Source of the DNA: Verrucomicrobiales bacterium | Lineage (GTDB): Bacteria > Verrucomicrobiota > Verrucomicrobiia > Verrucomicrobiales > DEV007 | Direction: 5' to 3' | DNA length: 64,000 nucleotides | NCBI GenBank assembly: GCA_021648365.1 | Contig: JAKISY010000005.1 | Location: 32,657 to 96,656 of the forward strand | Shown here: one piece after another, positions 25,411 to 34,681 of the stretch | Layout of the letters: every line of letters begins with the position of its first letter | How positions within the stretch are numbered: the first letter of the stretch is position 1 | The notes under the pieces: model-generated | What the model was told of the DNA's origin: nothing | The model's input: only the letters and a program-made list of their open reading frames with translations | Database searches by the model: none | Program-made: the position numbers and the translations under genes

Positions 25411-26491
25411 TTTGTTCTTCGATATCACCGCTGTTCCAGAGTTGAAACATTCGTTCTGCGGAAGGCAGTTTGAGTGGGCGGACGATACGGAAGCCGAGCC
25501 AAGATGCGTCAGATAAATGCCAATAGCTTTTGGGAGTTAATGGGTCGTTCTGTTTGAAAGTGTTTTCTGAATGAAAGCGCGCAGCTGATCGCAATTCATC
25601 CGAGTAATCGTACCATGAACCGCCTCTGATCACTCGTGGGTAGAGCTGTTTAGCTGGGTAGGTTTTGTTGTTTATTCGGTAAGAAACGGTTTGATATTGA
25701 TCGAGGCACCATTCCATCACATTGCCGTGCATGTCGTAGAGTCCCCACGGATTTGGTTTTTTGCTGCCGACCAAGGAATACTGCTCAGCATCGAATACGG
25801 CATAGTCTTTGAGTTGTTTGATGTCATTCCCAAATGAATAAGAAGTAGCAGTTCCTGCGCGACAGGCGTATTCCCATTCAGCTTCTGTAGGCAATCGGTA
25901 GTAGTGACCAGTTTGAGCGCTGAGCCATTGGCAGAATTTACTGGCGGCGTGTTGGGTGATTTCGGTTACAGGCAAGTTGTTCTCGTTTTGTGCAAAAGAG
26001 AAAAATTTATAGGCTGCATATTCGGAGGGGGCTGAAATAGCAGTGATTAAACTATCTGGTGATTGTAGGGAAGGTTGTCTAAATAGAGATCCGTGTCTCG
26101 TTCGATATGGTGTATTTTTCGTTAATGCAAATTGGATGAATTGTTTTTGAGTCACTTCGTATTTCCCCATCCAAAAGGCTTCAACTTTTACTTTGTGTTG
26201 AGGTCCTTCGTCTTTTTGGCGACCTTTTTCGTCATCTGGGCTACCCATGAGAAAGCTCCCGCTCTTGATAGCGACCATGTCGTAAGGCACGCCGGTTTTT
26301 GGGATGCGTGCCTGATAGTCCTTCATGGCTGATTCTTTGCTGATGGCCGACTTTTTGAGAATCAGTGCACGTATTTTTTCTACCAAGTGAAGATCATCCT
26401 TGAGCTCTTGTGCTTGAAGGCAGGGCAGGATGAGCAGAGGCATCAGTAGGGAGCTAGCGATGAATCGTGAGTATGAGATGGTTTGGGGCAT
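25379..26491 (-). CDS. Secreted FGE/SUMF1-domain protein
   Basis: 370 residues with a signal peptide. The formylglycine-generating-enzyme-like (C-type-lectin fold) domain covers about 70-355: SGSFLMGSPDDEKG, VEAFWMGKYEVTQKQF, RLPTEAEWEYACRAGT, NPWGLYDMHGNVMEWC and VIRGGSWYD are the classic blocks. True FGE needs a Cys pair near the C-terminus, which I do not see, and no sulfatase is nearby. A binding or structural role, as for many PVC members, is more likely than sulfatase activation. Start at ATG 26491 rather than the upstream TTG. The final residues come from the dispersed element at 25092-25410. Confidence 0.85.
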   Translation of the reverse strand: MPQTISYSRFIASSLLMPLLILPCLQAQELKDDLHLVEKIRALILKKSAISKESAMKDYQARIPKTGVPYDMVAIKSGSFLMGSPDDEKGRQKDEGPQHKVKVEAFWMGKYEVTQKQFIQFALTKNTPYRTRHGSLFRQPSLQSPDSLITAISAPSEYAAYKFFSFAQNENNLPVTEITQHAASKFCQWLSAQTGHYYRLPTEAEWEYACRAGTATSYSFGNDIKQLKDYAVFDAEQYSLVGSKKPNPWGLYDMHGNVMEWCLDQYQTVSYRINNKTYPAKQLYPRVIRGGSWYDYSDELRSAARFHSENTFKQNDPLTPKSYWHLSDASWLGFRIVRPLKLPSAERMFQLWNSGDIEEQTTRKKTFNRR

Positions 26492-26623
26492 TTTGGTAGA
26501 GAAAGGTGATTTTTGCAAAAGGGCGCGTGGGGTAAATTTGGTAGATAAACCTTGCGGGTGGAAGCGGAAAAATATTATAAATGAATAATGTAGCCGGTTT
26601 TTCGTTTCATTAAGTGTAGCAGA

Positions 26624-29317
26624 ATGAAAGCAAAGGTAATAATGATGAAAAAGGGATTTTTAATTTTAGGGTTTTATTGTGTGTGGTTGAATGGACTTTT
26701 TGCACAGGAACAGAAATCGGAAATTGAAACAGGTGCCAAGCAGGCGGCTGTTGAGGAGGTAAAATCTAATAAGGCATGGCCGCAGCGAATTGATACAGAC
26801 AAGGTGGAGGTGGTGGTTTATCAACCGCAGATAGAATCATTTGAGGGGAATCAGTTATCTGCCCGTGCGGCAGTTTCGGTGACTGTGAAGAAGGGTGAGG
26901 ACGGAAAAAAGGGTGAGCCTGTCTTCGGGGTGGTGTGGTTGGTCGCTAAAGTGGAAACAGATAGGGAAGAGCGGGTGGTGCATGTGCGTGCTTTGAAAGT
27001 TCCGCGAGTTCGTTTTGTGGCGTCCACTCCGGAGCAGGAAGCAGAATTGGCGGGCATCATTGAGGCGGAGATGCCGAAGTGGGATCACAGTATTTCTTTG
27101 GATCGGGTGTTGGCGAGTTTGGCAGTGGTGGAAAACGAAAAAAAGGGGGCGGAGAACCTGTCCACAGCGGCTCCTAAGATCATATATTCGAAACAGCCGG
27201 CGGTGTTGGTGACTTTGGATGGTGAAGCGCAATTGACGATGGTGGAGGGCGCGGCGGATTTGATGCGGGTGATCAACACGCCTTTTCTGATTGTATTTGA
27301 TAGTGTGGTGAAAAAATATTTTCTCTATGCGGGCAAGGATGCTTGGTATTCTGCAGCGGGCTTGGAGGCATCGTGGTCGATAGAGCAAGCCGTGCCTAAA
27401 AAGGTCGCAGCATTGGCTGCCGATGAATCCGATCGTGAAGTGTCGCAGACTGAGGAAGGTGCTAAAGGGGAGGTGCCTAAGATCATTGTGGTGACGGAGC
27501 CAAGCGAGTTGATCTACACCAGGGGTGAACCTGCATTCACTCCTGTTTCTGGAACGAGCCTCATGTATGTGGGTAACAGTGATAGTAACTTGTTCATGGA
27601 AATGGATAAGAAATCTTATTACGTGCTGCTATCAGGGCGCTGGTATAGTAGTTCGTCGCTGGAGTCGGGCTGGAAGTATGTGGAGGCGGATCAGTTGCCT
27701 AAGGGGTTCCAAAAAATACCTGAAGACTCGGAGGTAGCAGATGTGCGAGCTTTTGTGTATGGTACGCAGGAGGCAGGTGAGGCAGTATTGGATGCGCAGA
27801 TTCCGCAGACGGCTAAGGTGAAGCGGGGCGAGGTGAAAGTGGCGTTGAGCTATGATGGGGAGCCGAAGTTTGAAGAGATCGTGGGCACAGAATTACAATA
27901 TGCGGTCAACACAGAGAGCGAAGTGTTGCTGATAGAAGGGCGCTATTATCTTTGTGATGCAGGGGTCTGGTATATTTCGGATTCAGCTATGGGACCTTGG
28001 CAGGTGGCGGATGAGCGACCTGCTGGGGTGGAGAGCATCCCGCCAGAATCTCCAGTATATAATGTGAAGTATGTGTATGTCTATGATTCGACTCCAGAAT
28101 ACGTTTATGTGGGTTACACTCCTGGTTATACTGGCTGCTATATTTATCGAGGTCGCTTAGTGTATGGTACGGGTTTCCGCTATCGTGGGTGGCATCATGG
28201 GGGGATCTATTATGGACGACCTGTGACTTGGGGTTATGCGGTGCGTTATAATCCTTGGGTGTCGGCGTGGAGTTATGGAGTGGTTTATAGTAATGGTCAT
28301 TTCACTTTTGGTATGGGCTATGGTCGTTGGGGGCGGTGGCATGGTGGTTGGTGGGGGGCTGGGTTTTATAGTGGTTACTGGCGCGGGCATTCACGCGGGT
28401 TTTATCATGGTTTCCATAGAGGTTATTATCAGGGCTACAAAAAAGGGTATTGGGATGGTCGACACCACGGATCGGGGTGGAGGCACCCGCGTCCAGAACT
28501 TTATGGTCGCTACAAACGACCTGGAGTGACGCCTTATCACAGACGTATCAGGCCTGTGATCTTGCCTGCGAAACCCGGAATTCCAGGTAGACCTACCACG
28601 TTGCCGATTGCAAAGCCAGGCATGCCGACGACCAAACCTGCGATTCCAGGTAGGCCTACCACGTTGCCGATTGCGAAGCCGGGCATGCCGACAACCAAGC
28701 CAGGGATTCCAGGTAGGCCGACGACCTTGCCGATTGCGAAGCCGGGCATGCCGACAACCAAGCCAGGGATTCCAGGCAGACCAACGACTTTGCCGATTGC
28801 GAAGCCGGGCATGCCGACGACCAAACCGGCGATTCCAGGTAGGCCGACGACCTTGCCTGTCAAACCTAAACCTTCGATCGCGCTGGATCGGGCGAATAAT
28901 GTGTATGCGGATAAATCGGGTAATGTTTATCAAAGAATGTCCAATGGCTCTTGGAACCATCTCACCAATGGACGACCTGCACCTGTGACTCGTCCTGTGA
29001 CTCGTCCTGTGACTCGTCCTGTGACTCGTCCTGTGACTCGTCCTGTGACTCGTCCTGTGACTCGTCCTGTGACTCGTCCTGTGACTCGTCCTGTGACTCG
29101 TCCTGTGACGACTAGACCAACGACTAGACCAACGACTAGACCAACGACTTCACGTCCAACAAGATCTAGTATCAATTCGTCAACTCGCAGTAATTTAAAC
29201 AATAGTTATCATTCTCGACAGAGGGGAACGACACGCACTTCACGATCGAGTCGTTCTCGAAGTAGCGGTATGAGTCGATCAGGCGGAGGTGGTCGTGGCG
29301 GAGGTAGGGGGAGATGA
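26624..29317 (+). CDS. Exported repeat-rich surface protein of unknown function
   Basis: 897 residues with a signal peptide (the real start may be ATG 26642, MMKKG). The N-terminal two thirds hold three copies of a domain of roughly 110-130 residues of the form PAVLVTLDGEAQL...VINTPFLIVFD...KYFLYAGKDAWYSA..LEASW, PAFTPVSGTSLMYVGNSDSNLFMEM..YYVLLSGRWYSSSSLESGW and PKFEEIVGTELQYAVNTESEVLLIEGRYYLCDAGVWYIS. Next is a Tyr/Gly/Trp/His-rich stretch (about 520-640), then 21-residue KPGMPTT..IPGRPTTLPIA repeats, ten PVTR units, TRPT units and a basic Ser/Arg/Gly tail. Resembles a cell-surface or matrix protein. Ends before a 126-base gap. Confidence 0.75.
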   Translation: MKAKVIMMKKGFLILGFYCVWLNGLFAQEQKSEIETGAKQAAVEEVKSNKAWPQRIDTDKVEVVVYQPQIESFEGNQLSARAAVSVTVKKGEDGKKGEPVFGVVWLVAKVETDREERVVHVRALKVPRVRFVASTPEQEAELAGIIEAEMPKWDHSISLDRVLASLAVVENEKKGAENLSTAAPKIIYSKQPAVLVTLDGEAQLTMVEGAADLMRVINTPFLIVFDSVVKKYFLYAGKDAWYSAAGLEASWSIEQAVPKKVAALAADESDREVSQTEEGAKGEVPKIIVVTEPSELIYTRGEPAFTPVSGTSLMYVGNSDSNLFMEMDKKSYYVLLSGRWYSSSSLESGWKYVEADQLPKGFQKIPEDSEVADVRAFVYGTQEAGEAVLDAQIPQTAKVKRGEVKVALSYDGEPKFEEIVGTELQYAVNTESEVLLIEGRYYLCDAGVWYISDSAMGPWQVADERPAGVESIPPESPVYNVKYVYVYDSTPEYVYVGYTPGYTGCYIYRGRLVYGTGFRYRGWHHGGIYYGRPVTWGYAVRYNPWVSAWSYGVVYSNGHFTFGMGYGRWGRWHGGWWGAGFYSGYWRGHSRGFYHGFHRGYYQGYKKGYWDGRHHGSGWRHPRPELYGRYKRPGVTPYHRRIRPVILPAKPGIPGRPTTLPIAKPGMPTTKPAIPGRPTTLPIAKPGMPTTKPGIPGRPTTLPIAKPGMPTTKPGIPGRPTTLPIAKPGMPTTKPAIPGRPTTLPVKPKPSIALDRANNVYADKSGNVYQRMSNGSWNHLTNGRPAPVTRPVTRPVTRPVTRPVTRPVTRPVTRPVTRPVTRPVTRPVTTRPTTRPTTRPTTSRPTRSSINSSTRSNLNNSYHSRQRGTTRTSRSSRSRSSGMSRSGGGGRGGGRGR
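28573..28860 (+). repeat. In-gene 63-base tandem repeat (about 4.5 copies)
   Basis: Each unit encodes 21 residues of the pattern KPGMPTTKP(A/G)IPGRPTTLPIA. The copies differ at scattered third positions (GGTAGACCTACC, GGTAGGCCGACG, GGCAGACCAACG), so the array is old enough to have drifted in silent sites while the protein repeat is preserved. This suggests selection on the protein. Confidence 0.9.
28982..29101 (+). repeat. Perfect 12-base minisatellite, 10 copies
   Basis: CCTGTGACTCGT repeated ten times without a single difference, then a variant unit (CCTGTGACGACT) and three ACTAGACCAACG-type units. Encodes PVTR repeats. Perfect identity contrasts with the drifted 63-base array just upstream, pointing to recent slippage; copy number is likely to vary between strains without shifting the frame. 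Confidence 0.95.
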
Positions 29318-29443
29318 GGTTAGTTACAGCCAGAGGACGAGAAGTTGCTACGGAATTAAGCAAATTTTGTCATTTTCCGCAGTAATGATTCGCGTTTTTC
29401 CTGCTCTAAGGATATGAGATAGGGTTATGGAGGATGTCATTAG

Positions 29444-30004
29444 ATGAGTTCAAGTGAGGAAATGCAGCAGCGGAGTCAATCTTCGTTCGAGGGTGGGCGC
29501 AGGGGCAAAATCAAATGCGTGGCTAAACGCGTGGTGAGGCATGCGCTGTTTCCGATGTTGGCTTTGGTGGTGTTTTCTCTGATCGTGGATGAGACCTATC
29601 CTTTTTCGGATTTTCCGATGTATTCGAAGATGAATCCTTACACTGATTATTATATCCTAGAGGATGGTGAGGGGCAGCCGCTGCCAGTGAAGTATTGTTT
29701 TGGGCTCAGTGCTTCGGCGATGAAGAAGATGTATGTGAAGCGCTTGAAGAAAGTGGCGAGCGCGAAGTCTAAAGAGTTGGGGCGTCGTATCGGGGGATCG
29801 GAGATACCGGCTGAAGAACAGAAGATCATTGGTGATGATTTACTGGATTATCTTTTGCCACGAGGGGAGAAAAGTGATTGGTGGAAAAAAAATAAACCTG
29901 ATACGATCAAATTGGTTAGGGTTAAAATTGAGCGTAGTGATAAATTGGGGCTGATGGAGACTCCGACGGTGGTGGTGGAACGTCGATTGAAAGTAGCTGA
30001 ATGA
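29444..30004 (+). CDS. Small membrane-anchored hypothetical protein
   Basis: 186 residues with one hydrophobic segment near 30-50 (ALFPMLALVVFSLIVDETYP), then a soluble domain starting DFPMYSKMNPYTDYYILED, with a basic helical region in the middle. GGAGG at 29429-29433 is 10 bases before the ATG. Not recognised as a known family. Its stop overlaps the start of the next gene, a polytopic membrane protein, so the two probably act together. Confidence 0.65.
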   Translation: MSSSEEMQQRSQSSFEGGRRGKIKCVAKRVVRHALFPMLALVVFSLIVDETYPFSDFPMYSKMNPYTDYYILEDGEGQPLPVKYCFGLSASAMKKMYVKRLKKVASAKSKELGRRIGGSEIPAEEQKIIGDDLLDYLLPRGEKSDWWKKNKPDTIKLVRVKIERSDKLGLMETPTVVVERRLKVAE

Positions 30005-30945
30005 TGGAAATTGAAGAGCTAAAAAAAGAATCAAAATTCTGGCAAGTGCCGGCGCGTGGGGTGTGGGAGTGGGCGTTCATGCGAGTGGGTTTTGCTTTGG
30101 TGGCGTGGTGGTCTCTGCCAAGCATGGCGGCGATGTCAGTTTTGCAAGAACAGCCTTACCCGACGGGTTTGGCGAACTTGATAGATTTGACTTTTTTCGC
30201 TGATCCTGATGTTTATCGTTTTTGTTATTATCTGTTCTGCGGGGCTTTGTTAGTTTACGTCTCGGGTTTCTTTTTGCCCTTGGCTTTGCCACTAGCGGCG
30301 AGCATGCACATCGGCATGATTACGCTCTATAATTCTCAGGGAGCGACGCATCATGCTTATCAATTGGTGTCGCTGATTTTGCTGGCTCAATGGTTGGTGT
30401 GTTGGACTCCTTATGTATGGCGTCTACTAGGGAAATCTGCGATCGTTTTGCCAGTGGGGCTGAAGTGGAGGGACTACATGGTCTGGTATAGCCTGCAGGT
30501 GATCGCGGCGGCGTATGTGATCGCGGGAGTGATCAAGTTGATGCGTAGTAAGGGACTGTGGATTGTCCAGTCGCCGAATCTGGCGGTGCAATTGATGAAA
30601 ACCAATGCACAAAATTACCATGATAAATTGTTTGTGGATGTGGAATTTGAACAACGGGCGGTGGTGGCGCAGTTCATGATCGATAACCCCAATGTGACGC
30701 GCTTGTTTTTAGGCGGAGGATTGATGATAGAGTTGCTGGCTTTTTTGCTGTTGGTGAACCGAGTTTGGGCCTTGGTGGTGGGGATTTTCATCTTAGCTCT
30801 GCATTGGGGGATCGATATGACGATGGGTTTGAATTTCAAATATCAAATGACGGTGGTGGCGATTTTTTTGGTGAATGTGCCCTTTTGGACGGGTTGGCTG
30901 GGTAAAAAACTGGTGGGTGGCAAAGATGATGCGCTGCTGAAGTGA
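30001..30945 (+). CDS. Polytopic membrane protein, HTTM/gamma-carboxylase-like
   Basis: 314 residues with about seven to eight membrane segments. The layout (N-terminal amphipathic stretch, FMRVGFALVAWWSLPS, PYPTGLANLIDLTFFADP, WLVCWTPYVW, AAYVIAGVIKLMRSKGLWI, LALHWGIDMTMGL) resembles HTTM-domain proteins related to vitamin-K-dependent gamma-carboxylase; the AGVIKL-type helix and the late His are similar. No soluble C-terminal carboxylase part is present. Catalysis is not shown. Coupled upstream by a 4-base overlap to the 186-residue protein and downstream (TGATG) to a LacI-type ligand domain. Confidence 0.6.
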   Translation: MMEIEELKKESKFWQVPARGVWEWAFMRVGFALVAWWSLPSMAAMSVLQEQPYPTGLANLIDLTFFADPDVYRFCYYLFCGALLVYVSGFFLPLALPLAASMHIGMITLYNSQGATHHAYQLVSLILLAQWLVCWTPYVWRLLGKSAIVLPVGLKWRDYMVWYSLQVIAAAYVIAGVIKLMRSKGLWIVQSPNLAVQLMKTNAQNYHDKLFVDVEFEQRAVVAQFMIDNPNVTRLFLGGGLMIELLAFLLLVNRVWALVVGIFILALHWGIDMTMGLNFKYQMTVVAIFLVNVPFWTGWLGKKLVGGKDDALLK

Positions 30946-31388
30946 TGGCGAGGTCTTATGATGAGCTGTGGGTGGCGCGTCCTTTTCGTAATGACCCCGC
31001 TACGGATGCACTGATTGCTAGTGTGATGGAGGTGGCTGAAAAAGCTGGGACGGGTAGTTTGTCTTGTCAGATCAAGGAGGCTGCGACGCCAGCGGATCGA
31101 GCGGCATTAGTCCGAGAGGCAGCTGAGGCGGAGTGTCGCATAGGGGTGTTTTGTCCGGAGGATAATGTGACCCAATTTCTCTATGAAGAATTGACGGCTC
31201 AGGAAGTGCCTTGCCCGAGTAAAATAGGTTTACTTTCGGGAATGGGGACGGACGTTTTGGATGATGAGATCAGCACTTTATTCTACGATTTCAGGGAGAT
31301 GGGGGCGCGGGCGGCGGAGATGCTTGATTCTGGGAAATCAGAACAGATCAAGGTGCGTCCTGATTTACGAGCGAGCTCAAGCACATGA
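30945..31388 (+). CDS. Stand-alone LacI-type ligand-binding half-domain (no DNA-binding part)
   Basis: About 147 residues resembling the C-terminal half of a LacI/XylR-family regulator. CRIGVFCPEDNVTQFLYEELTAQEVPCPSKIGLLSG corresponds to the usual stretch in which a co-domain binds a sugar (AVFCxNDxxAxG...VPxDIxVxGxDD), and FYDFREMGARAAEMLDSG to the closing helix. There is no helix-turn-helix. It may be a remnant of a regulator or a sensor subunit for the coupled membrane protein. Start ATG 30945 overlaps the preceding stop. Ends about 35 bases before the next signal peptide. Confidence 0.5.
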   Translation: MARSYDELWVARPFRNDPATDALIASVMEVAEKAGTGSLSCQIKEAATPADRAALVREAAEAECRIGVFCPEDNVTQFLYEELTAQEVPCPSKIGLLSGMGTDVLDDEISTLFYDFREMGARAAEMLDSGKSEQIKVRPDLRASSST

Positions 31389-31422
31389 TTTGAAAAAGAA
31401 TGTTAAACACACGGATAGAACC

Positions 31423-34400
31423 ATGATGAAAACCCCTAACTTAAGACTCATATCAAGGTTATTGAAGTTCGCGTTGATTACAGCGGGCTTGATTGGACCA
31501 GCGGCAGCGTTGCAATCAGCTCCAAAATCTTTGGGCAAAGAGCCTAAAGAGAATCCGCGTTTGATATTTAATGAAAAAGAGAAACCTGCCAAGGATCCTG
31601 CGCTCGCCAAGTATGGCATGTATGCCAAGACGGCAGCGCGACCTGCATCGGTGGATGCTGTGGACACGGCTTTGCCACTACAGCTAAAAGCGGGCGAGCG
31701 CATTGCTTTGGTTGGCAATACGCTGTTGGATCGAGCGAGGAATTTCGCTTACTTTGAAACGCTAGTGCAACAAAGTTTTCCTGATAAAAAGCTAATAGTG
31801 CGCAATCTAGCTTGGGCGGGTGATTCGTTAGAATCGCAGCCACGCCCTTTGAACTTGGCGGATCTGGAGCAGCATCTGACCTATGAGAAGATCGATGTCA
31901 TTATCGCTGCTTTTGGGTTCAATGAATCTTTTGCGGGCAAGGAGGGTTTAGAAACTTTTCGCATCAGATTGGTGGAGTATTTGAAAAAACTCAAGACGAG
32001 CGCTTTTAATGGCAAGACGGGACCGCGGATTGTATTACTTTCGCCGATCGCTAACGAAGATATCAAGCGAGTGGCGGCGGCTGCGATGAATAATGAGCAG
32101 TTGGCAGCGTACACAAAAGTGATGAAGGAGGTCGCGCTAGAGCAGAAAGTAGGTTTTGTCAATGTCTTCGATGCTACGCAGACAGCGATGGAATCTCCAG
32201 GAGATGATTTGACGGTGAATGGGATTCACTTGACTAGGGAGGGCTACCAGCTGTTCGGGAATACGGTCTATGAGCAGATTTTTGGGAAAAAAGCTCCGTC
32301 AGTGAATGAGAGTTTGAGGCAAGAGGTGCTAGAGAAAAATAAACAGTTTTTCCGCCGTTATCGCCCTTTGAATACGTATTATTACACTGGTAAGCGCAGT
32401 GAAGAGCATGGCTATAATGATTTTTTGCCTGCGATGCGGAACTTTGACCTGATGGTGGCTAATCGTTATAAACGTATTTGGGAGGTTGCGCAGGGGAAGC
32501 CTGTGGCAGAGACGATAGATGATTCGAATCTGCCTCCACTAGAGGAGGTGTGGGAGGCTCGTGGGATCAACCCACTGTTGAGTGCGGAGGACGAAAAAAA
32601 GGCATTCAAAATAGATCCACGTTTTGATGTGAGTTTGTTTGCCGGTGAGGAGCAGTTTCCCGACATTGCCAATCCGATCAATATGCGCTGGGATTCTAAG
32701 GGGCGCTTGTGGGTGTGTTGTTCTACCTCGTATCCGCAGATATTTCCAGGGGAAGAGCCGCACGATAAGTTGGTGATTCTCGAAGATACGGACGGCGATG
32801 GGCGGGCCGACAAGTCGTCGATTTTTGCCGATGATTTGTATCAGCCGTTGTCTTTTGAGTTTGGCAATGGCGGGGTTTATGTCTCGGCTCAACCCGATTT
32901 AATTTTCATCAAAGACACCGATGGCGACGGTAAAGCGGATCACCGTCAGGTGGTGTTGATGGGTTTGGGGACTGAGGACTCTCATCATGCCTTGCATGAT
33001 TTTGCGTGGACGCCCGATGGGGACCTAGTTTTTCGCGAGTCGATTTTTCATCACTCACAAGTGGAGACGCCGTATGGACCTGTGCGTCAGCGCAACAGTG
33101 GTTGGTTCCGCTATGACCCTAAGACCGAGCGGTTGACGGCTTTTGGGACTTACTCGAGTACGAACCCTTGGGGGGTGACTTTTGATGATTGGGGGCAGCA
33201 TGTGGCGAGTCATCCCATTTATGCGGCAGCATTCCATGCCTTGAACCCTGTCTATCCAGAGCAACACCCTACGCCCAAAGGCTTGCCAGCCTACTCGGGG
33301 ACGTGTGGTCATGATTTTGTGGATTTCAAAACATTCCCAAAAGAGATGCAGGGAGGTTTTGTCAAAGCTCGCTACAAACCAACCAACCGGATTGAATACC
33401 ATCACTGGAAGGAGAGTGAGTTTGGGTATCGTGAGGAATATGTCGGTGATATTTTGTTCTCTTCGGATTTGAGTTTCATTCCCGTAGATCTGCGTTTCGG
33501 TCCTCGCGGAGCACTTTATGTTTGCGATTGGTATAATACGATCAAAAGCCATAACCAATATTCGATGCGCGACTCTCGTCGTGATAAAAAATCTGGGCGT
33601 ATCTGGAGGATCTCAGCTAAGGGTAGTGAACCTGTGGATCCGCCCAAGATTGCGGGAGCGAGTATCACTGAGCTATTGGATAACCTCAAGTTGCCACAGT
33701 ATCGTTACCGTTATTGGTCACGTCGAGAGTTACGTGAACAGGGTGCTGGCAAGGTGGAATCTGCTCTTGGTCAATGGTTGCTTGGGCTAGATCGTGCCGA
33801 CCCACGTTATCGGCATCACCAAGTCGAGGCACTGTGGATGTATCGGGGTGTGGGTAGAGTGAATGCGGATTTGTTGGCGGATTTGCTGAGCTGTGACAAT
33901 TACCATGCGCGGGCGGCAGCGACACAACAGTTGCGCTACTGGGGGGCGGATATGAAAAATTCGATAGTTCTGCTCAAGCAAGCTGCGAATGATCCTAAGC
34001 CGGCGGTTCGCATGGAGGCGGCGATTGCTGCGTCCTATATCGGTAGTGAACAGGCTTTGTTGGCGATGTTGGATACTCTGAAATATCCTTACGGAGGGCA
34101 CCTGGCTTACGCGATCCGCACTTCACTGGGCTCCAAAAACTTGAAGAAATACTGGGGAGCTAGTGAAGGGTATAAAAAGGATCACCCGGAGATAGCTGCC
34201 TTTTATGCTAAGTTTGAGATCGCGCAGAAGGGCAAGGGGCGTAAGAAAAACAGTAAGCAGGAGGAGTTGTTTGATGCGCAGAAGGATGTCAAAAAGGTGA
34301 CGATATCGATCGTGAAAGAACGCCTGATGTATTCACTGAAAAAGTTTGAAGTAAAGCCTGGGCAGCCGGTGCGGATAGATTTTGTTAATCCAGATGCGAC

Positions 34401-34662
34401 GCCCCATAATCTGGTGGTGGTGAAGCCTGGTGCTTTAGAAGAGGTCGGCATGGCGGCTAATGAAATGGCTAAAGATCCAGAGGCGTCTAAGTTGGGGTTC
34501 ATTCCGAAATCAGACAAGATCCTGCACCATACGCGGATGTTGAATGCTTATGAAGCAGAGTATCTACGCTTCAATGCTCCGAAGCAGCCGGGGGTGTATC
34601 CTTATATCTGCACCTTTCCTGGTCATTGGATTATTATGAGAGGAGAGATGATCGTGAAGTGA
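31423..34662 (+). CDS. SGNH / dehydrogenase-propeller / HEAT / cupredoxin fusion, secreted
   Basis: About 1079 residues. Signal peptide; SGNH-hydrolase-like domain (about 70-290; RIALVGNTLLDRARNFAYFE, IIAAFGFNESFAG and TVNGIHLTREGY, with GNT where GDS is usual); PVC-type membrane-bound-dehydrogenase beta-propeller (about 400-780; FDVSLFAGEE, two DTDGDGxAD calcium-like loops, GRIWRIS); a HEAT-like helical stretch (about 800-920); and a C-terminal blue-copper domain (about 975-1079) with ligands His in TPHNLVVV, then Cys, His and Met in CTFPGHWIIM. A copper redox centre attached to a sugar-dehydrogenase-like propeller suggests periplasmic electron transfer. ATG 31423 or 31426 is chosen over earlier in-frame codons that overlap the preceding gene. 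Confidence 0.85.
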   Translation: MMKTPNLRLISRLLKFALITAGLIGPAAALQSAPKSLGKEPKENPRLIFNEKEKPAKDPALAKYGMYAKTAARPASVDAVDTALPLQLKAGERIALVGNTLLDRARNFAYFETLVQQSFPDKKLIVRNLAWAGDSLESQPRPLNLADLEQHLTYEKIDVIIAAFGFNESFAGKEGLETFRIRLVEYLKKLKTSAFNGKTGPRIVLLSPIANEDIKRVAAAAMNNEQLAAYTKVMKEVALEQKVGFVNVFDATQTAMESPGDDLTVNGIHLTREGYQLFGNTVYEQIFGKKAPSVNESLRQEVLEKNKQFFRRYRPLNTYYYTGKRSEEHGYNDFLPAMRNFDLMVANRYKRIWEVAQGKPVAETIDDSNLPPLEEVWEARGINPLLSAEDEKKAFKIDPRFDVSLFAGEEQFPDIANPINMRWDSKGRLWVCCSTSYPQIFPGEEPHDKLVILEDTDGDGRADKSSIFADDLYQPLSFEFGNGGVYVSAQPDLIFIKDTDGDGKADHRQVVLMGLGTEDSHHALHDFAWTPDGDLVFRESIFHHSQVETPYGPVRQRNSGWFRYDPKTERLTAFGTYSSTNPWGVTFDDWGQHVASHPIYAAAFHALNPVYPEQHPTPKGLPAYSGTCGHDFVDFKTFPKEMQGGFVKARYKPTNRIEYHHWKESEFGYREEYVGDILFSSDLSFIPVDLRFGPRGALYVCDWYNTIKSHNQYSMRDSRRDKKSGRIWRISAKGSEPVDPPKIAGASITELLDNLKLPQYRYRYWSRRELREQGAGKVESALGQWLLGLDRADPRYRHHQVEALWMYRGVGRVNADLLADLLSCDNYHARAAATQQLRYWGADMKNSIVLLKQAANDPKPAVRMEAAIAASYIGSEQALLAMLDTLKYPYGGHLAYAIRTSLGSKNLKKYWGASEGYKKDHPEIAAFYAKFEIAQKGKGRKKNSKQEELFDAQKDVKKVTISIVKERLMYSLKKFEVKPGQPVRIDFVNPDATPHNLVVVKPGALEEVGMAANEMAKDPEASKLGFIPKSDKILHHTRMLNAYEAEYLRFNAPKQPGVYPYICTFPGHWIIMRGEMIVK

Positions 34663-34681
34663 AAGTGGGACGTGTATTGTG

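Noticed and set aside
28391..28960. Antisense frames through the repeat-rich gene (for example 189 codons on the minus strand)
   Set aside because: Open only because the tandem repeats lack stops in that frame; composition is a mirror of the sense repeats.
28982..29101. CRISPR-like regular repeats
   Set aside because: Units are contiguous with no spacers and lie within a coding frame; this is a coding minisatellite.
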